The notes under the pieces are model-generated. The model ran no database searches. It was not told the origin of the DNA and worked only from the letters and a program-made list of their open reading frames with translations. From NCBI RefSeq assembly GCF_046614695.1, contig NZ_JBKKHQ010000007.1, forward strand, positions 62,001 through 126,000: a stretch of 64,000 bases of DNA, in the 5' to 3' direction. The translations under genes and the position numbers were made by a program. This stretch comes from Pokkaliibacter sp046614695 (GTDB taxonomy: Bacteria > Pseudomonadota > Gammaproteobacteria > Pseudomonadales > Balneatricaceae). Below are positions 1-9,165 of the stretch, piece by piece. Each line of letters starts with the position of its first letter. Position 1 is the stretch's first letter.

Positions 1-413
1 ACGCGTAAGACCCGAAGGGGATCTTCTATAAAGGCTTCCGAGACATGGCGAAGGGTGCCTGACTCCAGATCCGCCAGTCCGCCGTAGGGGTCAATGATCT
101 GGCCATCGGCATCTTCTGCCATGGCATTGATGGTGAGGTCGCGGCGGCGAAGGTCTTCCTCCAGCGTAATATCCGGGCTCGCATGACAGACAAAACCGGT
201 ATAACCCTGACCTGATTTACGCTCCGTTCGAGCCAATGCATATTCTTCATGGGTCTGAGGATGCAGGAACACAGGGAAATCCTTGCCGACCTGCTCAAAA
301 CCCTGAGCCAGCATGGACTCCACGGTTTCGCCAACGACTACCCAGTCGCGCTCCTTGACCGGGCGCTGTAACAAGCGATCGCGAACCGCACCGCCAACCA
401 GATAAACCTTCAC
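1..413 (-). CDS. cca: CCA-adding tRNA nucleotidyltransferase, N-terminal part (cut by window edge)
   Basis: This enzyme adds or repairs the 3'-terminal CCA of tRNAs without a template. The visible first ~137 residues hold the class II nucleotidyltransferase head. They begin KVYLVGGAVRD, followed by an ERDWVVVG stretch, the CCA-type RTERKSGQGYTGF segment, a DLRRRDLTINAMA block and an EDPLRVLR motif just at the window edge. The start is GTG at 413, which overlaps the TGA of the upstream glpE (GTGA), so translation is probably coupled. The C-terminal part, including any HD phosphohydrolase domain of the multifunctional form, lies outside the window. It is the last visible gene of the lptD-to-cca operon. 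Confidence 0.93.
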   Translation of the reverse strand, partial: MKVYLVGGAVRDRLLQRPVKERDWVVVGETVESMLAQGFEQVGKDFPVFLHPQTHEEYALARTERKSGQGYTGFVCHASPDITLEEDLRRRDLTINAMAEDADGQIIDPYGGLADLESGTLRHVSEAFIEDPLRVLR

Positions 414-736
414 TCGCCTTTGCCTGTCTCAATCATGTCGGGGAACAGCTGGCGCCAAAGTTCGAAGCCGCCATCCATACTGTAGATGTCATCAAAACCC
501 TGGCCTGCCAGATAAGAGGCGGCACCCTGACTGCTGTGGCCGTGATAGCACACTACAATCCAGGGTTGGTCCGGGTCGGCATCCTGAAGGAAATCCTGCA
601 GGGTTTCATTGCTCAGGGCGACGGCTCCCGGAATGTGGCCGTTGCTGAATGATGCCGGGTCGCGAACATCGGCGATCTGGGCGCCACTGGAGATCATGGC
701 TTTGGCTTGCTCAGCACTGATACAGGTGTAGCTCAT
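410..736 (-). CDS. glpE: GlpE-type single-domain rhodanese (thiosulfate sulfurtransferase)
   Basis: The gene encodes a 108-residue single rhodanese domain, the usual GlpE length. The active-site loop is CYHGHSS with the catalytic Cys at residue 63, closely matching the GlpE loop. The CDC25/rhodanese features DVRD (about 23-26) and GHIPGA (33-38) are also present. The family moves sulfane sulfur from thiosulfate to cyanide or thiols, and the protein is expected in the cytoplasm. A GAGG ribosome-binding site precedes the ATG at 736. It sits between apaH and cca and overlaps the cca start by four bases. The physiological sulfur acceptor cannot be read from the sequence. Confidence 0.88.
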   Translation of the reverse strand: MSYTCISAEQAKAMISSGAQIADVRDPASFSNGHIPGAVALSNETLQDFLQDADPDQPWIVVCYHGHSSQGAASYLAGQGFDDIYSMDGGFELWRQLFPDMIETGKGE

Positions 737-755
737 AAAACCTCGTCAATTATCT

Positions 756-1577
756 TCATGCTTCGACGGAAAGGGGTTGCAGACTGGGGACGCTGAAGAG
801 GCGCTGGTCGTCCAGTCGCAGGGCTGTCAGGGTGTTACCCCAAACGCAGCCGGTATCGAGTGCGAATACATCATGCATGCCGGTCTGGCCAAGAAGGGCG
901 GCCCAGTGGCCAAAGTAAATATAGCTGCCTGACCATTCAGGATTCTTGTAGAGAAACCACGGCAAGAAGCCTTCCGGCGGCTCATCCATGCTGCTTTTGC
1001 TTTTGAATTCCAGTCGGCCGTTGGGAGTCACAAAGCGCATACGTGTCAGATAGTTGGTAATGACACGCCAGCGTTCTGCGCCTTCGAGATCATCCTGCCA
1101 GCGGTCGGGCTGGTTGCCGTACATATGGGCAAAGTAGGTGGGTGCATCGTCTCCACGCAATACTTCTTCTACCTCGCGGGCATACATCTCGGCATCCGCT
1201 GCGGACCAGATCGGAGGCAAGCCCGCATGCACCAATACCTGGCGACCATCGCGGTGCAGTAATGGACGATGCTGCAGCCAGTGCAGCAGCTCATCCCGGT
1301 CTTCAGCCGCAAAAATAGCCTCAAGGGTATCGCCACGTTTGAAGGTGCCGTGACCGTGAGCAATGGCCAGCAGGTGCAGATCATGATTACCAAGAACGCT
1401 GATAGCCTGATCACCGAGTGATTTGACAAAGCGCAGGGTATTGAGGGAGTCGGGTCCACGGTTGACCAGATCACCAGCGATCCAGAGCTGATCGCTGTCG
1501 CTGAAATGAATTACGTCCAGCAGTGTTCGAAACTCATCATAGCAGCCCTGAATATCGCCAATTACGTAACGCGCCAT
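756..1577 (-). CDS. apaH: Symmetrical bis(5'-nucleosyl)-tetraphosphatase
   Basis: ApaH hydrolyses Ap4A symmetrically to two ADP, and in E. coli it also decaps Np4-capped RNA. At 273 aa it is near the usual length. The calcineurin-like metallophosphoesterase signature is complete: GDIQGCYDE (7-15), GDLVNRG (35-41) and GNHD (63-66) supply metal ligands, and later His residues (VHAGLPP, FGHWAAL) complete the site. An AGGAGT ribosome-binding site precedes the ATG at 1577. apaG lies just upstream, in the classical rsmA-apaG-apaH order. Confidence 0.96.
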   Translation of the reverse strand: MARYVIGDIQGCYDEFRTLLDVIHFSDSDQLWIAGDLVNRGPDSLNTLRFVKSLGDQAISVLGNHDLHLLAIAHGHGTFKRGDTLEAIFAAEDRDELLHWLQHRPLLHRDGRQVLVHAGLPPIWSAADAEMYAREVEEVLRGDDAPTYFAHMYGNQPDRWQDDLEGAERWRVITNYLTRMRFVTPNGRLEFKSKSSMDEPPEGFLPWFLYKNPEWSGSYIYFGHWAALLGQTGMHDVFALDTGCVWGNTLTALRLDDQRLFSVPSLQPLSVEA

Positions 1578-1636
1578 GAGACTCCTGATTGGATAACGGG
1601 TGTATTCAGGCCAGCATTGCTGACAATGCCAGGGAC

Positions 1637-2014
1637 TTAGTGCAGGGCCATGGGGCGAGCGAGCGTAAAGGGCGGGATCGGCGCAGAGAATTCATCGCCA
1701 TTGCTGGTACGCATTTCGTACTGACCGCGCATGCTGCCAACTTCGGTCGCCAGAATACAACCACTGGTGTACTGATAGCTGCTACCGGCATCAATCAGTG
1801 GTTGTTCACCAATAACACCCTTGCCTTTTACTTCCTGCACTTTCTGATTGCCATCAGTAATGATCCAGTGCCGACGCAACAGCTGCGCAGGAATGTGGCC
1901 TTCGTTATGAATGGTGATGGTATAGCTGAAAACAAAGCGGTTTTCTTCTGGCACCGACTGATCGCGCAGGTACTGGGTCTCAATTTCTATGCGAATCTCA
2001 GGAATGGAGGTCAT
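1637..2014 (-). CDS. apaG: ApaG/CorD family protein
   Basis: ApaG is a small fibronectin-III-like (DUF525) protein whose molecular role is poorly defined, although it has been linked to Co/Mg resistance phenotypes in enterobacteria. Family features are visible: an RFVFSYTITIHN strand, LLRRHWIITDG, the GVIGEQPLI glycine loop, YTSG and the MRGQYEM block. Two in-frame ATGs exist, at 2023 and 2014. AGGA lies 8 nt before the second and almost touches the first, so 2014 (125 aa, the E. coli length) is preferred. The 5' end overlaps the 3' end of rsmA. Confidence 0.93.
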   Translation of the reverse strand: MTSIPEIRIEIETQYLRDQSVPEENRFVFSYTITIHNEGHIPAQLLRRHWIITDGNQKVQEVKGKGVIGEQPLIDAGSSYQYTSGCILATEVGSMRGQYEMRTSNGDEFSAPIPPFTLARPMALH

Positions 2015-2840
2015 CTGCGTCATCCTGGTTGGCGTTACCGAGCTGAAAATACAGATCGCTCAGGGCGACATAGTCCTTGAGAGACAGGTTCTCAGGACGA
2101 AGGCCCGGATCAATACCCAGACTGCTGATCTGCTCGGGATGCAGGAGCGGTTTCAGGGTATTGCGAAGGGTTTTGCGACGCTGGCTGAAAGCTGTTCTTA
2201 CGGTGCGATCCAGTGCATCGAGAGATTGTGCCGGATGGGGGAGCGTATCATGGGGGACAAGGCGGACAATGGCCGAGTCCACCTTGGGCGGTGGGTTAAA
2301 GCTTTCAGGGCCCACGATAAAGAGTGGCTGAACGGCACAAAAGTACTGGGTCATGATGCTCAGACGACCATAATTGTTGTCGCCAGGGCCTGCTGCCATA
2401 CGGTCGACCACTTCCTTTTGCAGCATGAAATGCATGTCTGCAAACAGGCCGTGATACGACAGCAGGTGGAAAATCAGCGGTGTTGAAATGTTATAGGGCA
2501 AATTGCCGACCACGCGCAGCTTGCCTTCTTCCGGCTTCAGGCTGGCGAAGTCAAACTTCAGGGCGTCCGCTTCATGGATACGCAGGCCCTGCTCAAAGCG
2601 AAACAGGTTGGTGCGCAGAATAGGGATTAGGTCACGATCCAGTTCCACCACATCCATCGCCTGTGTAACGCTGATCAGTTCTTCTGTCAGAGCGCCCATA
2701 CCAGGGCCGATCTCGACGATATGCTGGCCCAGAGTCGGGTTGATGGCGCGAATAATGCGGCCAATGGTGCCCTGATCATGAAGAAAGTTCTGGCCAAAGC
2801 GCTTGCGTGCCTTGTGAAATCCGGGTTTGTTACGACTCAT
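1998..2840 (-). CDS. rsmA: 16S rRNA dimethyladenosine transferase
   Basis: RsmA (KsgA) dimethylates two adjacent adenosines in helix 45 of 16S rRNA during small-subunit maturation, using SAM. At 280 aa it carries the SAM-binding GPGMG (45-49), an acidic VVELDRDL loop and the catalytic NLPYNIS motif (113-119). The N-terminal RFGQNFL stretch is typical. The ATG at 2840 overlaps the TGA of pdxA (ATGA), and its own 3' end overlaps apaG, so the genes are probably translationally coupled. Confidence 0.97.
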   Translation of the reverse strand: MSRNKPGFHKARKRFGQNFLHDQGTIGRIIRAINPTLGQHIVEIGPGMGALTEELISVTQAMDVVELDRDLIPILRTNLFRFEQGLRIHEADALKFDFASLKPEEGKLRVVGNLPYNISTPLIFHLLSYHGLFADMHFMLQKEVVDRMAAGPGDNNYGRLSIMTQYFCAVQPLFIVGPESFNPPPKVDSAIVRLVPHDTLPHPAQSLDALDRTVRTAFSQRRKTLRNTLKPLLHPEQISSLGIDPGLRPENLSLKDYVALSDLYFQLGNANQDDADDLHS

Positions 2841-3823
2841 AGTGACTCTTTATTGGCTGCCATCTGGGCAGCATAGGCAAGGGCGGTAGCCAGGCTGCCG
2901 CTATCAGCAGTTCCGGTACCGGCCAAATCCAGCGCAGTACCATGATCAACTGAGGTGCGAATAATCGGTAAGCCCAGGGTAATGTTCACAGCGCGACCAA
3001 AACCCTGATATTTCAACACGGGTAAACCCTGATCGTGATACATGGCCAGAACGGCATCAGCATTTTGCAGATACTTTGGCGTAAAAAGGGTATCGGCTGG
3101 GAGTGGGCCATTGAGGGTCAGGTTTTCAGTGCGCAGCTGTGTGAGCACCGGCTCTATGACCTCAATTTCTTCGCGACCCATGTGGCCGCCTTCCCCAGCA
3201 TGCGGGTTCAGACCGCAGACCAGAACTCGCGGATGGGAAAGGCCAAACCAGCGTTTTAGATCCTTGGCAAGAATCGTGATGATCTGAGTCAGGCGTGCCT
3301 GTGTCAGGGCATCCGCTACCTCTTTCAACGGCAGATGCGTGGTTGCCAGTGCGACACGAAGGCCTTCTGTGGCCAGCATCATAACGACTTGTGGCACCTG
3401 ACAAAGAGCCTGAAGGTATTCTGTGTGGCCAGTAAAGGCGATACCCGCATCATTGATGACGCCTTTATGCACAGGCGCCGTCACCATGGCGCTAAAGGTG
3501 CCATTAAGGCAGCCATGGCAGGCCAGATCCAGCGTCTCAAGAACGTAAGCACCATTGGCTGCATTCAGCTGCCCTGTCGTCACTGATTGTGCCACAGGAA
3601 CATGCCAGACACTGAGTTCGCCCCCTGCAAGCGTCGCTTCGTCACCGGGCTGCCAGTCCATGAGATCCATCGTGATGGAGAGCTCTCGTGCTCGCTCCTG
3701 AAGCATCGCGAGATCAGCAATGACCACCCACGGCTGGCTTCTGGACGTTTTTGCCAGTTCAAGAATGATATCCGGACCAATGCCGGCAGGTTCACCGGCA
3801 GTGATCGCCAGCGGCTTGCTCAA
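2837..3823 (-). CDS. pdxA: 4-hydroxythreonine-4-phosphate dehydrogenase
   Basis: PdxA oxidises 4-phosphohydroxy-L-threonine in the DXP-dependent pyridoxal phosphate pathway. Family hallmarks are AGEPAGIGPD near the N terminus, TAPVHKG, FTGHTEYL, LNPHAGEGGH and MYHDQG, which supply the phosphate- and metal-binding His/Asp residues. The frame is open up to a GTG at 3877, which would give 346 aa and overlap surA by 41 bp. A TTG at 3823 gives 328 aa, the usual length, and puts the glycine-rich motif at the usual distance from the start, so I chose it. Neither start has a strong ribosome-binding site. The stop overlaps the rsmA ATG. Confidence 0.94.
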   Translation of the reverse strand: MSKPLAITAGEPAGIGPDIILELAKTSRSQPWVVIADLAMLQERARELSITMDLMDWQPGDEATLAGGELSVWHVPVAQSVTTGQLNAANGAYVLETLDLACHGCLNGTFSAMVTAPVHKGVINDAGIAFTGHTEYLQALCQVPQVVMMLATEGLRVALATTHLPLKEVADALTQARLTQIITILAKDLKRWFGLSHPRVLVCGLNPHAGEGGHMGREEIEVIEPVLTQLRTENLTLNGPLPADTLFTPKYLQNADAVLAMYHDQGLPVLKYQGFGRAVNITLGLPIIRTSVDHGTALDLAGTGTADSGSLATALAYAAQMAANKESL

Positions 3824-3836
3824 CCGCGCAACTGAC

Positions 3837-5153
3837 TCAGTATTTGTAGTCAATGTACGCCTCGGATTTAACTTCACGCAGCCAGTTTTGCAGCTCTTCC
3901 TGATAGCGCTGCTGACGCAGAATATTACGGGCTTCGTTGGCCAGCATGTTCTTGCTCATGTCAGTTTTGCGGCGCTCCAATACCTGGATGATGTGCCAGC
4001 CAAACTGCGACTGAACAGGTTGGCTGATTTCACCCGGAGACAGGGAGTTCATGGCATTTTCAAAGGCGGGAACGGTTTGGCCAGGGTTTACCCAGTTAAG
4101 GTCGCCGCCGCCCACTTTAGAGCCGATATCGTCAGTGTATTCCTTGGCCAGCTTGGCAAAGTCTTCACCGTTCGCCAGACGCTGGCGTAGTTGCTTGGCC
4201 AGTGCTTCGGTCTGGGCTTCATTACGAATAGCGGTAGGCTTCAGCAGAATATGGCGCACATGCGTCTGCTGAACGACGGTGTTGGGCGCGCCCTGACGCT
4301 CTACCAGCTTCACGATATGAAAACCGCTGGCGCTACGAATCGGCTCTGAAACATCACCGACCCCCATGGTGGGAACGACACCACTGAAGATCGAAGGCAG
4401 CTCAGCGGTTGATTTCCAGCCCATGTCGCCACCTTCCAGCGCCGTCTGGCTGCCAGAGTAAGTCAGCGCCAGCTGGTCAAAGTCAGTTCCGGCTTTGGCT
4501 TCCTTATAGACTTCATCGGCCTTTTTCTTGGCAGCATCAATCTGATCAGCAGTGGGGTTTTCAGGCAGTGGAATCAGGATGTGGTGCAGGTGAAAGCGAA
4601 GTGAGCCAAAGGCGGAATTCGGGTTCTTCATCAGCTGCTTGATGTCCGCTTCAGAAATCTGAATACGACTGTTGACCACCTGTTGCTGCAGGCGTTGGAT
4701 GATCATGGTGTTACGGATTTCATCGCGGAAGGCATCAAAGGAGGTGCCTTCGGCTTCCAGCGCTTTTTTGAACTGGATCAGATCCATGTTGTTACGCTGG
4801 GCTGTGCGCTGCAGAGTCTGATAGAGCTCATCATCACTAACGCGAATGCCCTGATTTTTCGCCAGAGAAAGCTGCAGGCGCTCAAGGGCCAGTTGCTCCA
4901 GTACCTGATGACGCAGTTGGTCTTCTGGTGGAAGCTGGCGGTTCTGGAAGCGCTGTTTTACCAGCTGCACGCGCTGATCAAGTTCACTTTTCAACACCAC
5001 ATCGTCGTTAACGATAGCGGCGACGCCATCAATGGCGGTATCGGCCTGGGCCACGCCGCTCAGAGTCGTACCCAGCATGATGCCGGCGAGTGCGCTAACC
5101 AGTGCAATTTTCTTCAACGGACGTGCTAATGCATTAATCAAGTGTGTCTTCAC
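3837..5153 (-). CDS. surA: Periplasmic peptidyl-prolyl isomerase/chaperone SurA
   Basis: SurA escorts outer-membrane proteins, including LptD, through the periplasm. With a GTG start at 5153 the protein is 438 aa and opens with a clear signal peptide: a basic start, a hydrophobic ALVSALAGIMLG core and a VAQA cleavage region. It continues with the SurA N-terminal domain (VAAIVNDDVVLKSELD) and two parvulin (PPIC) domains, recognisable by GGDMGW and GGDLNWV with ASGFHIVKL and QFGWHIIQV endings. The frame is open to 5231, but that would bury the signal peptide and overlap lptD by about 100 bp. The GTG overlaps the end of lptD by 20 bp and has an AGGA upstream. Confidence 0.95.
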   Translation of the reverse strand: MKTHLINALARPLKKIALVSALAGIMLGTTLSGVAQADTAIDGVAAIVNDDVVLKSELDQRVQLVKQRFQNRQLPPEDQLRHQVLEQLALERLQLSLAKNQGIRVSDDELYQTLQRTAQRNNMDLIQFKKALEAEGTSFDAFRDEIRNTMIIQRLQQQVVNSRIQISEADIKQLMKNPNSAFGSLRFHLHHILIPLPENPTADQIDAAKKKADEVYKEAKAGTDFDQLALTYSGSQTALEGGDMGWKSTAELPSIFSGVVPTMGVGDVSEPIRSASGFHIVKLVERQGAPNTVVQQTHVRHILLKPTAIRNEAQTEALAKQLRQRLANGEDFAKLAKEYTDDIGSKVGGGDLNWVNPGQTVPAFENAMNSLSPGEISQPVQSQFGWHIIQVLERRKTDMSKNMLANEARNILRQQRYQEELQNWLREVKSEAYIDYKY

Positions 5154-7920
5154 GTTCTTTGAATCCTGTGATGTCGTCAAGAATGGACGAGGTGCTGCTA
5201 CCACTGTCACCAAAAGAGGAGTTGAAACCACTTAACCCCTTAAGAATGAACTGGAGGAAAACTCCACTTTTGTGACGTTCGCCGTTGTCGGCGTCGCCGT
5301 CATACCAGTTCCGCTGCAGGGTACGGATACGCCAGCAGCAGTTTTCATATTCAATACCTGCCATGGTTTCAAGAGTGCGGCCTGCTTCAATATCCCGGTT
5401 CCAGCGACCCAGGAAGGAAAACTGGGAGCTGATGGGCCAGATCACCGAGAAGTCAGTCTGATACTGGTAGTCATCTTTGTTGAAGGAGTTACCTTCAGGA
5501 TCATCTTCATAAATCTTGCGAAGACGCACGTTCATGATGTGATTCACATCGCTCTGGTAGCGCATGGTGACGCCGGAGTCACTGAAGACGTCGTACTCGG
5601 TACTCCAGACCGCATCGCCCAGTAAGGTCAGGCGGCGGTTAATGTTGAACTCGCCGTGGCCTGCCACGGGAGATTCCGTGGTGGTTAGCTCAGGTTCTGA
5701 GCTGTCGAGACGAACGCGACGATCATCAAAGTAATAGCTTTGACCGACCCCCAGAGTGGCACGACGGCTGCCATCATCTTCGTACAGGCTGGAAGCCAGG
5801 CCCAGTGACAGTTTGTTAGTGTCGCCGACACGGTCAGAGCCCGTGAAGCGACTGTCACGCCATAGCTGGGAGTAGTTAAAGGTCAGCTCGCCACTGTCAA
5901 AGTTGGGCAGCTCGCTCTGATCTTCATAGGGCGTGTAGGTATAGAAAACACGTGGCTCAAGAGTCTGAGTAAAGCTTTCATCATCAAATTGATAATCGCG
6001 CTCCATCACCAGTCCTGTGTCCAGAGACACGGTGGGAATCGTGAAGGAAGGCGAAGTGTCCATCCCGTTCGGCATATCCTGCAGCGAGTAGAAACGCTGG
6101 TTCAGGTGTGCATTGCCACGCAGAAAGCCCCAGCTTCTGGCAACGTTATAAGTCGCACCTGGCTCAAGGACGACGCGCTCGCCGGTCGCGCGATCAATAC
6201 CCGTCAGGTTATCCAGATTGCGATCATAGGCAGTGGCCGACGCTTTGTATGTCAGTGAAAGATTGCCGACATTGTTGGGAATCCAGCCATTCAGCGTAAC
6301 GCCCGGCAGCTCTTCGTACTGATCCGCGATATCTTTATCGAGGGTCTGATAGCTTTTCAGGCGGGCTCTGGCGGTCCAGGTATCACCGCGGTAGCTTGCA
6401 CTGCCTTCTTCGTCGAGATAATGGCTGTTCACGACAGAGACATCGTCATCAAAGTCGTCGGTGTAGTCATCATCACTGACGCGAGAATAATTGATGAAGG
6501 TCGTCACACGATCTGTCGGGTTGCCGTTGTGGTGCAGATTAACGCGCCAGCGGTCGGTATCGGTGATCTTGTCATCCGGCAGATAGCTGCCGCCAATGGT
6601 GTTGTTCGACCAGTCATTCAGATAGCGGAATTCCGCCTCGCCCATCACGCCGCGCTTTTCAATGTAGTGCGGGGTAATGGTCGCATCGTAGTTCGGTGCG
6701 AGGTTCAGATAGTAAGGCGTGGCCAGTGTCAGGCCATCGGTGCTGCCGACAGTGAAAGAGGGGTAGAGGAAACCACTCTTGCGGCGATCATCAATGGGGA
6801 AGCTAAACCAGGGCAGGTAAAACACCGGGACATTGGCAACGCGCAAGGTGGCGTTGTATGCCTGACCAACACCGGTTGCCTTGTTCAGAAGGATAGTTGA
6901 GCCGTTCACGGTCCAGCTGTTATTACCGGGTTCACAGCGTGTAAAGGCGGCCGTTTTTAGTTCGGTCTCATTGCCATTCTGGTAATGAACGCTGGAGGCA
7001 GAGCCGCGGATATGGTTGCTGTGCTCAACAAATTCGGCATCACGGATCGTGGCATTCGAGGTGTTGAGATCGACATCGGCACTTTTACCTACGGCAAGCA
7101 CCCCGGACTGACGGTAGCGGAGGTTGCCCTGCAGATGGACAGTACCTTCCTCCTGGTTGTAGCTGGCCTGGTCAGCGCTAATCCGCTGGCTGCCACGGCG
7201 GACATAAACCGGACCATCAAGGTTGGTCTGCTCACCCAGTTTGGTCGAGGACTTGCTGGCGATTACGTAAGTCTGTTGCTGATTCTGCGGCTGATCCAGA
7301 TCCGGCGCTGTGAAGGCCGGCTCCTGATAAAAACCATCACAATGGGTCTGAGGGTCCATCGTGCCATTGGGATTTTTATACCAGTCGAGGTAAGAGTAAT
7401 CGGTGGTCTGTGCATTCACGCCCTGAGGCAGCGCTTCCTTGGGCCAGCCCTGAGCATCGCCCATGGCTTTCTCGGGTGCGGCTTGAGGTGCACTGGCTGC
7501 TGTTGCCTGTGTTGCAGGGGCGGATGACGTGGCAGAGTAATTGTTGCTGACGGGTTGAGCTTGTGTGCTGGCGGGCTCGCCAGAGTTGTCAGTCGGTATG
7601 TTCTGCGCGGTATTTTCCAACTCAGAGGTTGAAGCCTGACGCTCTTCTTCTACCGAGCGGCCATTAAGCCAGGCATTAGCTCGCTCAGAAAAACCGTACG
7701 CTTTTGCCGTTGAGGAAGTCGAATTATTGCTGGGTATGGCGTCGGTAGTCTCGGCCGCCGCAGAAGAACTCTCGCTGGCAGCACTGCAGGAGTAGTTGCC
7801 ATTGGCATCCTGATGACAATCCCAACCTTCGGCATGGGCCTGACTGTGCTGCATAAGAACGATGACCGCGCCAACGGCAATCACCAGAGGAGACTTGGGG
7901 AAACGATGTGTGGCTGTCAT
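5134..7920 (-). CDS. lptD: LPS-assembly protein LptD
   Basis: LptD is the outer-membrane barrel that, with the lipoprotein LptE, inserts LPS into the outer leaflet. The 928-aa product has a signal peptide ending around AHA (28-30). A Ser/Thr/Ala/Gln-rich segment follows (about 45-170), then the periplasmic OstA/LptA-like jellyroll (SADQASYNQEEGTVHLQG) and a long C-terminal beta-barrel. The disulphide cysteines expected in LptD are visible: two near the mature N terminus (35, 45) and the adjacent pair in YENCCW at about 861-862. The low-complexity N-terminal insert makes it longer than the 784-aa E. coli protein. It is the promoter-proximal gene of the operon, so its chaperone SurA is made from the same message. 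Confidence 0.97.
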   Translation of the reverse strand: MTATHRFPKSPLVIAVGAVIVLMQHSQAHAEGWDCHQDANGNYSCSAASESSSAAAETTDAIPSNNSTSSTAKAYGFSERANAWLNGRSVEEERQASTSELENTAQNIPTDNSGEPASTQAQPVSNNYSATSSAPATQATAASAPQAAPEKAMGDAQGWPKEALPQGVNAQTTDYSYLDWYKNPNGTMDPQTHCDGFYQEPAFTAPDLDQPQNQQQTYVIASKSSTKLGEQTNLDGPVYVRRGSQRISADQASYNQEEGTVHLQGNLRYRQSGVLAVGKSADVDLNTSNATIRDAEFVEHSNHIRGSASSVHYQNGNETELKTAAFTRCEPGNNSWTVNGSTILLNKATGVGQAYNATLRVANVPVFYLPWFSFPIDDRRKSGFLYPSFTVGSTDGLTLATPYYLNLAPNYDATITPHYIEKRGVMGEAEFRYLNDWSNNTIGGSYLPDDKITDTDRWRVNLHHNGNPTDRVTTFINYSRVSDDDYTDDFDDDVSVVNSHYLDEEGSASYRGDTWTARARLKSYQTLDKDIADQYEELPGVTLNGWIPNNVGNLSLTYKASATAYDRNLDNLTGIDRATGERVVLEPGATYNVARSWGFLRGNAHLNQRFYSLQDMPNGMDTSPSFTIPTVSLDTGLVMERDYQFDDESFTQTLEPRVFYTYTPYEDQSELPNFDSGELTFNYSQLWRDSRFTGSDRVGDTNKLSLGLASSLYEDDGSRRATLGVGQSYYFDDRRVRLDSSEPELTTTESPVAGHGEFNINRRLTLLGDAVWSTEYDVFSDSGVTMRYQSDVNHIMNVRLRKIYEDDPEGNSFNKDDYQYQTDFSVIWPISSQFSFLGRWNRDIEAGRTLETMAGIEYENCCWRIRTLQRNWYDGDADNGERHKSGVFLQFILKGLSGFNSSFGDSGSSTSSILDDITGFKEREDTLD

Positions 7921-8097
7921 GCCCTTTTGATCATCCTGTCTATCAACTCGATGGCGGCCGCTGTTAACATGCTCGCTCGAAAATCAACGGGTCGTCTGCT
8001 CACCCGAAAAGAACCCCGCGCTCGGCGTTCGGGACGGTCTTTCCAAAAGCAGGCATGATAAAGCATCCCTTACAAGCAGACCAGAGGAGTGCCGCGC
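7921..8097. promoter_or_regulatory. Divergent intergenic region between lptD and amgK
   Basis: About 175 bp separate the two oppositely oriented operons and must hold both promoters. AGAGGAG at 8083-8089 is the ribosome-binding site used for amgK. I did not find a convincing sigma-70 or sigma-E consensus pair by eye. Confidence 0.4.
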
Positions 8098-9165
8098 TTG
8101 GAGCGACAAGACCAGCTGAAACAATGGATTGTGCAGGTTCTTAATGCAGATCAACCTGAACAAAATACTGCTGGCTGGCCCACAGGCTGGAAATGGGAGT
8201 TGGTCTCAGGTGATGCGAGTTTTCGTAAGTATTACCGTCTTTATAATAGCGGTAAAACGCCGCTTATCGCGGTGGATGCGCCACCTGCCACTGAAGATAA
8301 TCCTCTTTTCGCCGCCTTGTCTGAGACCTGGCGCACTGCCGGCCTGCCATTGCCTGAAGTGCTTGCGTTGAATGCTGATGCAGGTTTCATGCTGGTTGAG
8401 GATCTTGGCAACACCGCACTGGCCGATAAACTCTCGGCGGCAACCGCGCCGGATTATTACCGGCAGGCGCTGAACCTGTTGCCCGCACTCCAGGCTTTGC
8501 CCGCAGAAACGGCGCTCGGTACTTTGCCCGCGTACGATGAAGCCATGCTTTGGCGTGAGCTTGAGATTTTCACCGAATGGTTTTTGCAGGGCCTGCTCGG
8601 CATTCCCATGACGGTTGAGCTGCGAGCGCAATTGGATGATGCCTGGAAACATCTTGTCACCGCTGCGCTTGAGCAGCCGCAAGTGCTTGTTCACCGGGAT
8701 TTTCACTCGCGCAATTTGATGCTGGTGAATGAAAATGCGCTGGCTATCATCGACTTTCAGGGCGCAGTGAAAGGCCCCGTCACTTATGATGTGGTGTCAT
8801 TATTGCGGGATTGTTATGTCTGCTGGCCGCAAGCGTTGGTTCAGCAGTTAAGTGAAGAAGCACGGCAAATGCTCTGCACGACGACAACCGGCGACATTGC
8901 GCCGTCACAATGGCAGCGCTGGTTTGACTACACGGGTATGCAGCGGCATGTAAAAGCTATCGGGATTTTCGCAAGACTGCACTTGCGCGATGGCAAGTCC
9001 AATTACCTTAACGATATCCCGCGCACCCTGAATTATGTACTGCAAGAATGCGGTAAATATCAGGAATTTACGCCTCTACTCAATGTGTTACTTGATCAGG
9101 TAATGCCTGCTCTGCGACAGTATAAATTGATCAGCGAGCAGGCCAAGAAGGATTTAGCGACATGA
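8098..9165 (+). CDS. amgK: N-acetylmuramate/N-acetylglucosamine 1-kinase (cell-wall recycling)
   Basis: AmgK phosphorylates MurNAc at the anomeric position, the first step of the route that returns recycled muropeptide sugar to UDP-MurNAc and bypasses MurA. The protein has the aminoglycoside-phosphotransferase kinase fold, with the catalytic loop HRDFHSRN at about 199-206 and the metal-binding IDFQGA about 20 residues later. A GTG at 8089 is in frame but touches the AGAGGAG sequence. The TTG at 8098 lies 8 nt from it, so I place the start there (355 aa). It overlaps murU by 4 bp (ATGA). The amgK-murU pair next to lptD is the Pseudomonas arrangement. Confidence 0.9.
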   Translation: MERQDQLKQWIVQVLNADQPEQNTAGWPTGWKWELVSGDASFRKYYRLYNSGKTPLIAVDAPPATEDNPLFAALSETWRTAGLPLPEVLALNADAGFMLVEDLGNTALADKLSAATAPDYYRQALNLLPALQALPAETALGTLPAYDEAMLWRELEIFTEWFLQGLLGIPMTVELRAQLDDAWKHLVTAALEQPQVLVHRDFHSRNLMLVNENALAIIDFQGAVKGPVTYDVVSLLRDCYVCWPQALVQQLSEEARQMLCTTTTGDIAPSQWQRWFDYTGMQRHVKAIGIFARLHLRDGKSNYLNDIPRTLNYVLQECGKYQEFTPLLNVLLDQVMPALRQYKLISEQAKKDLAT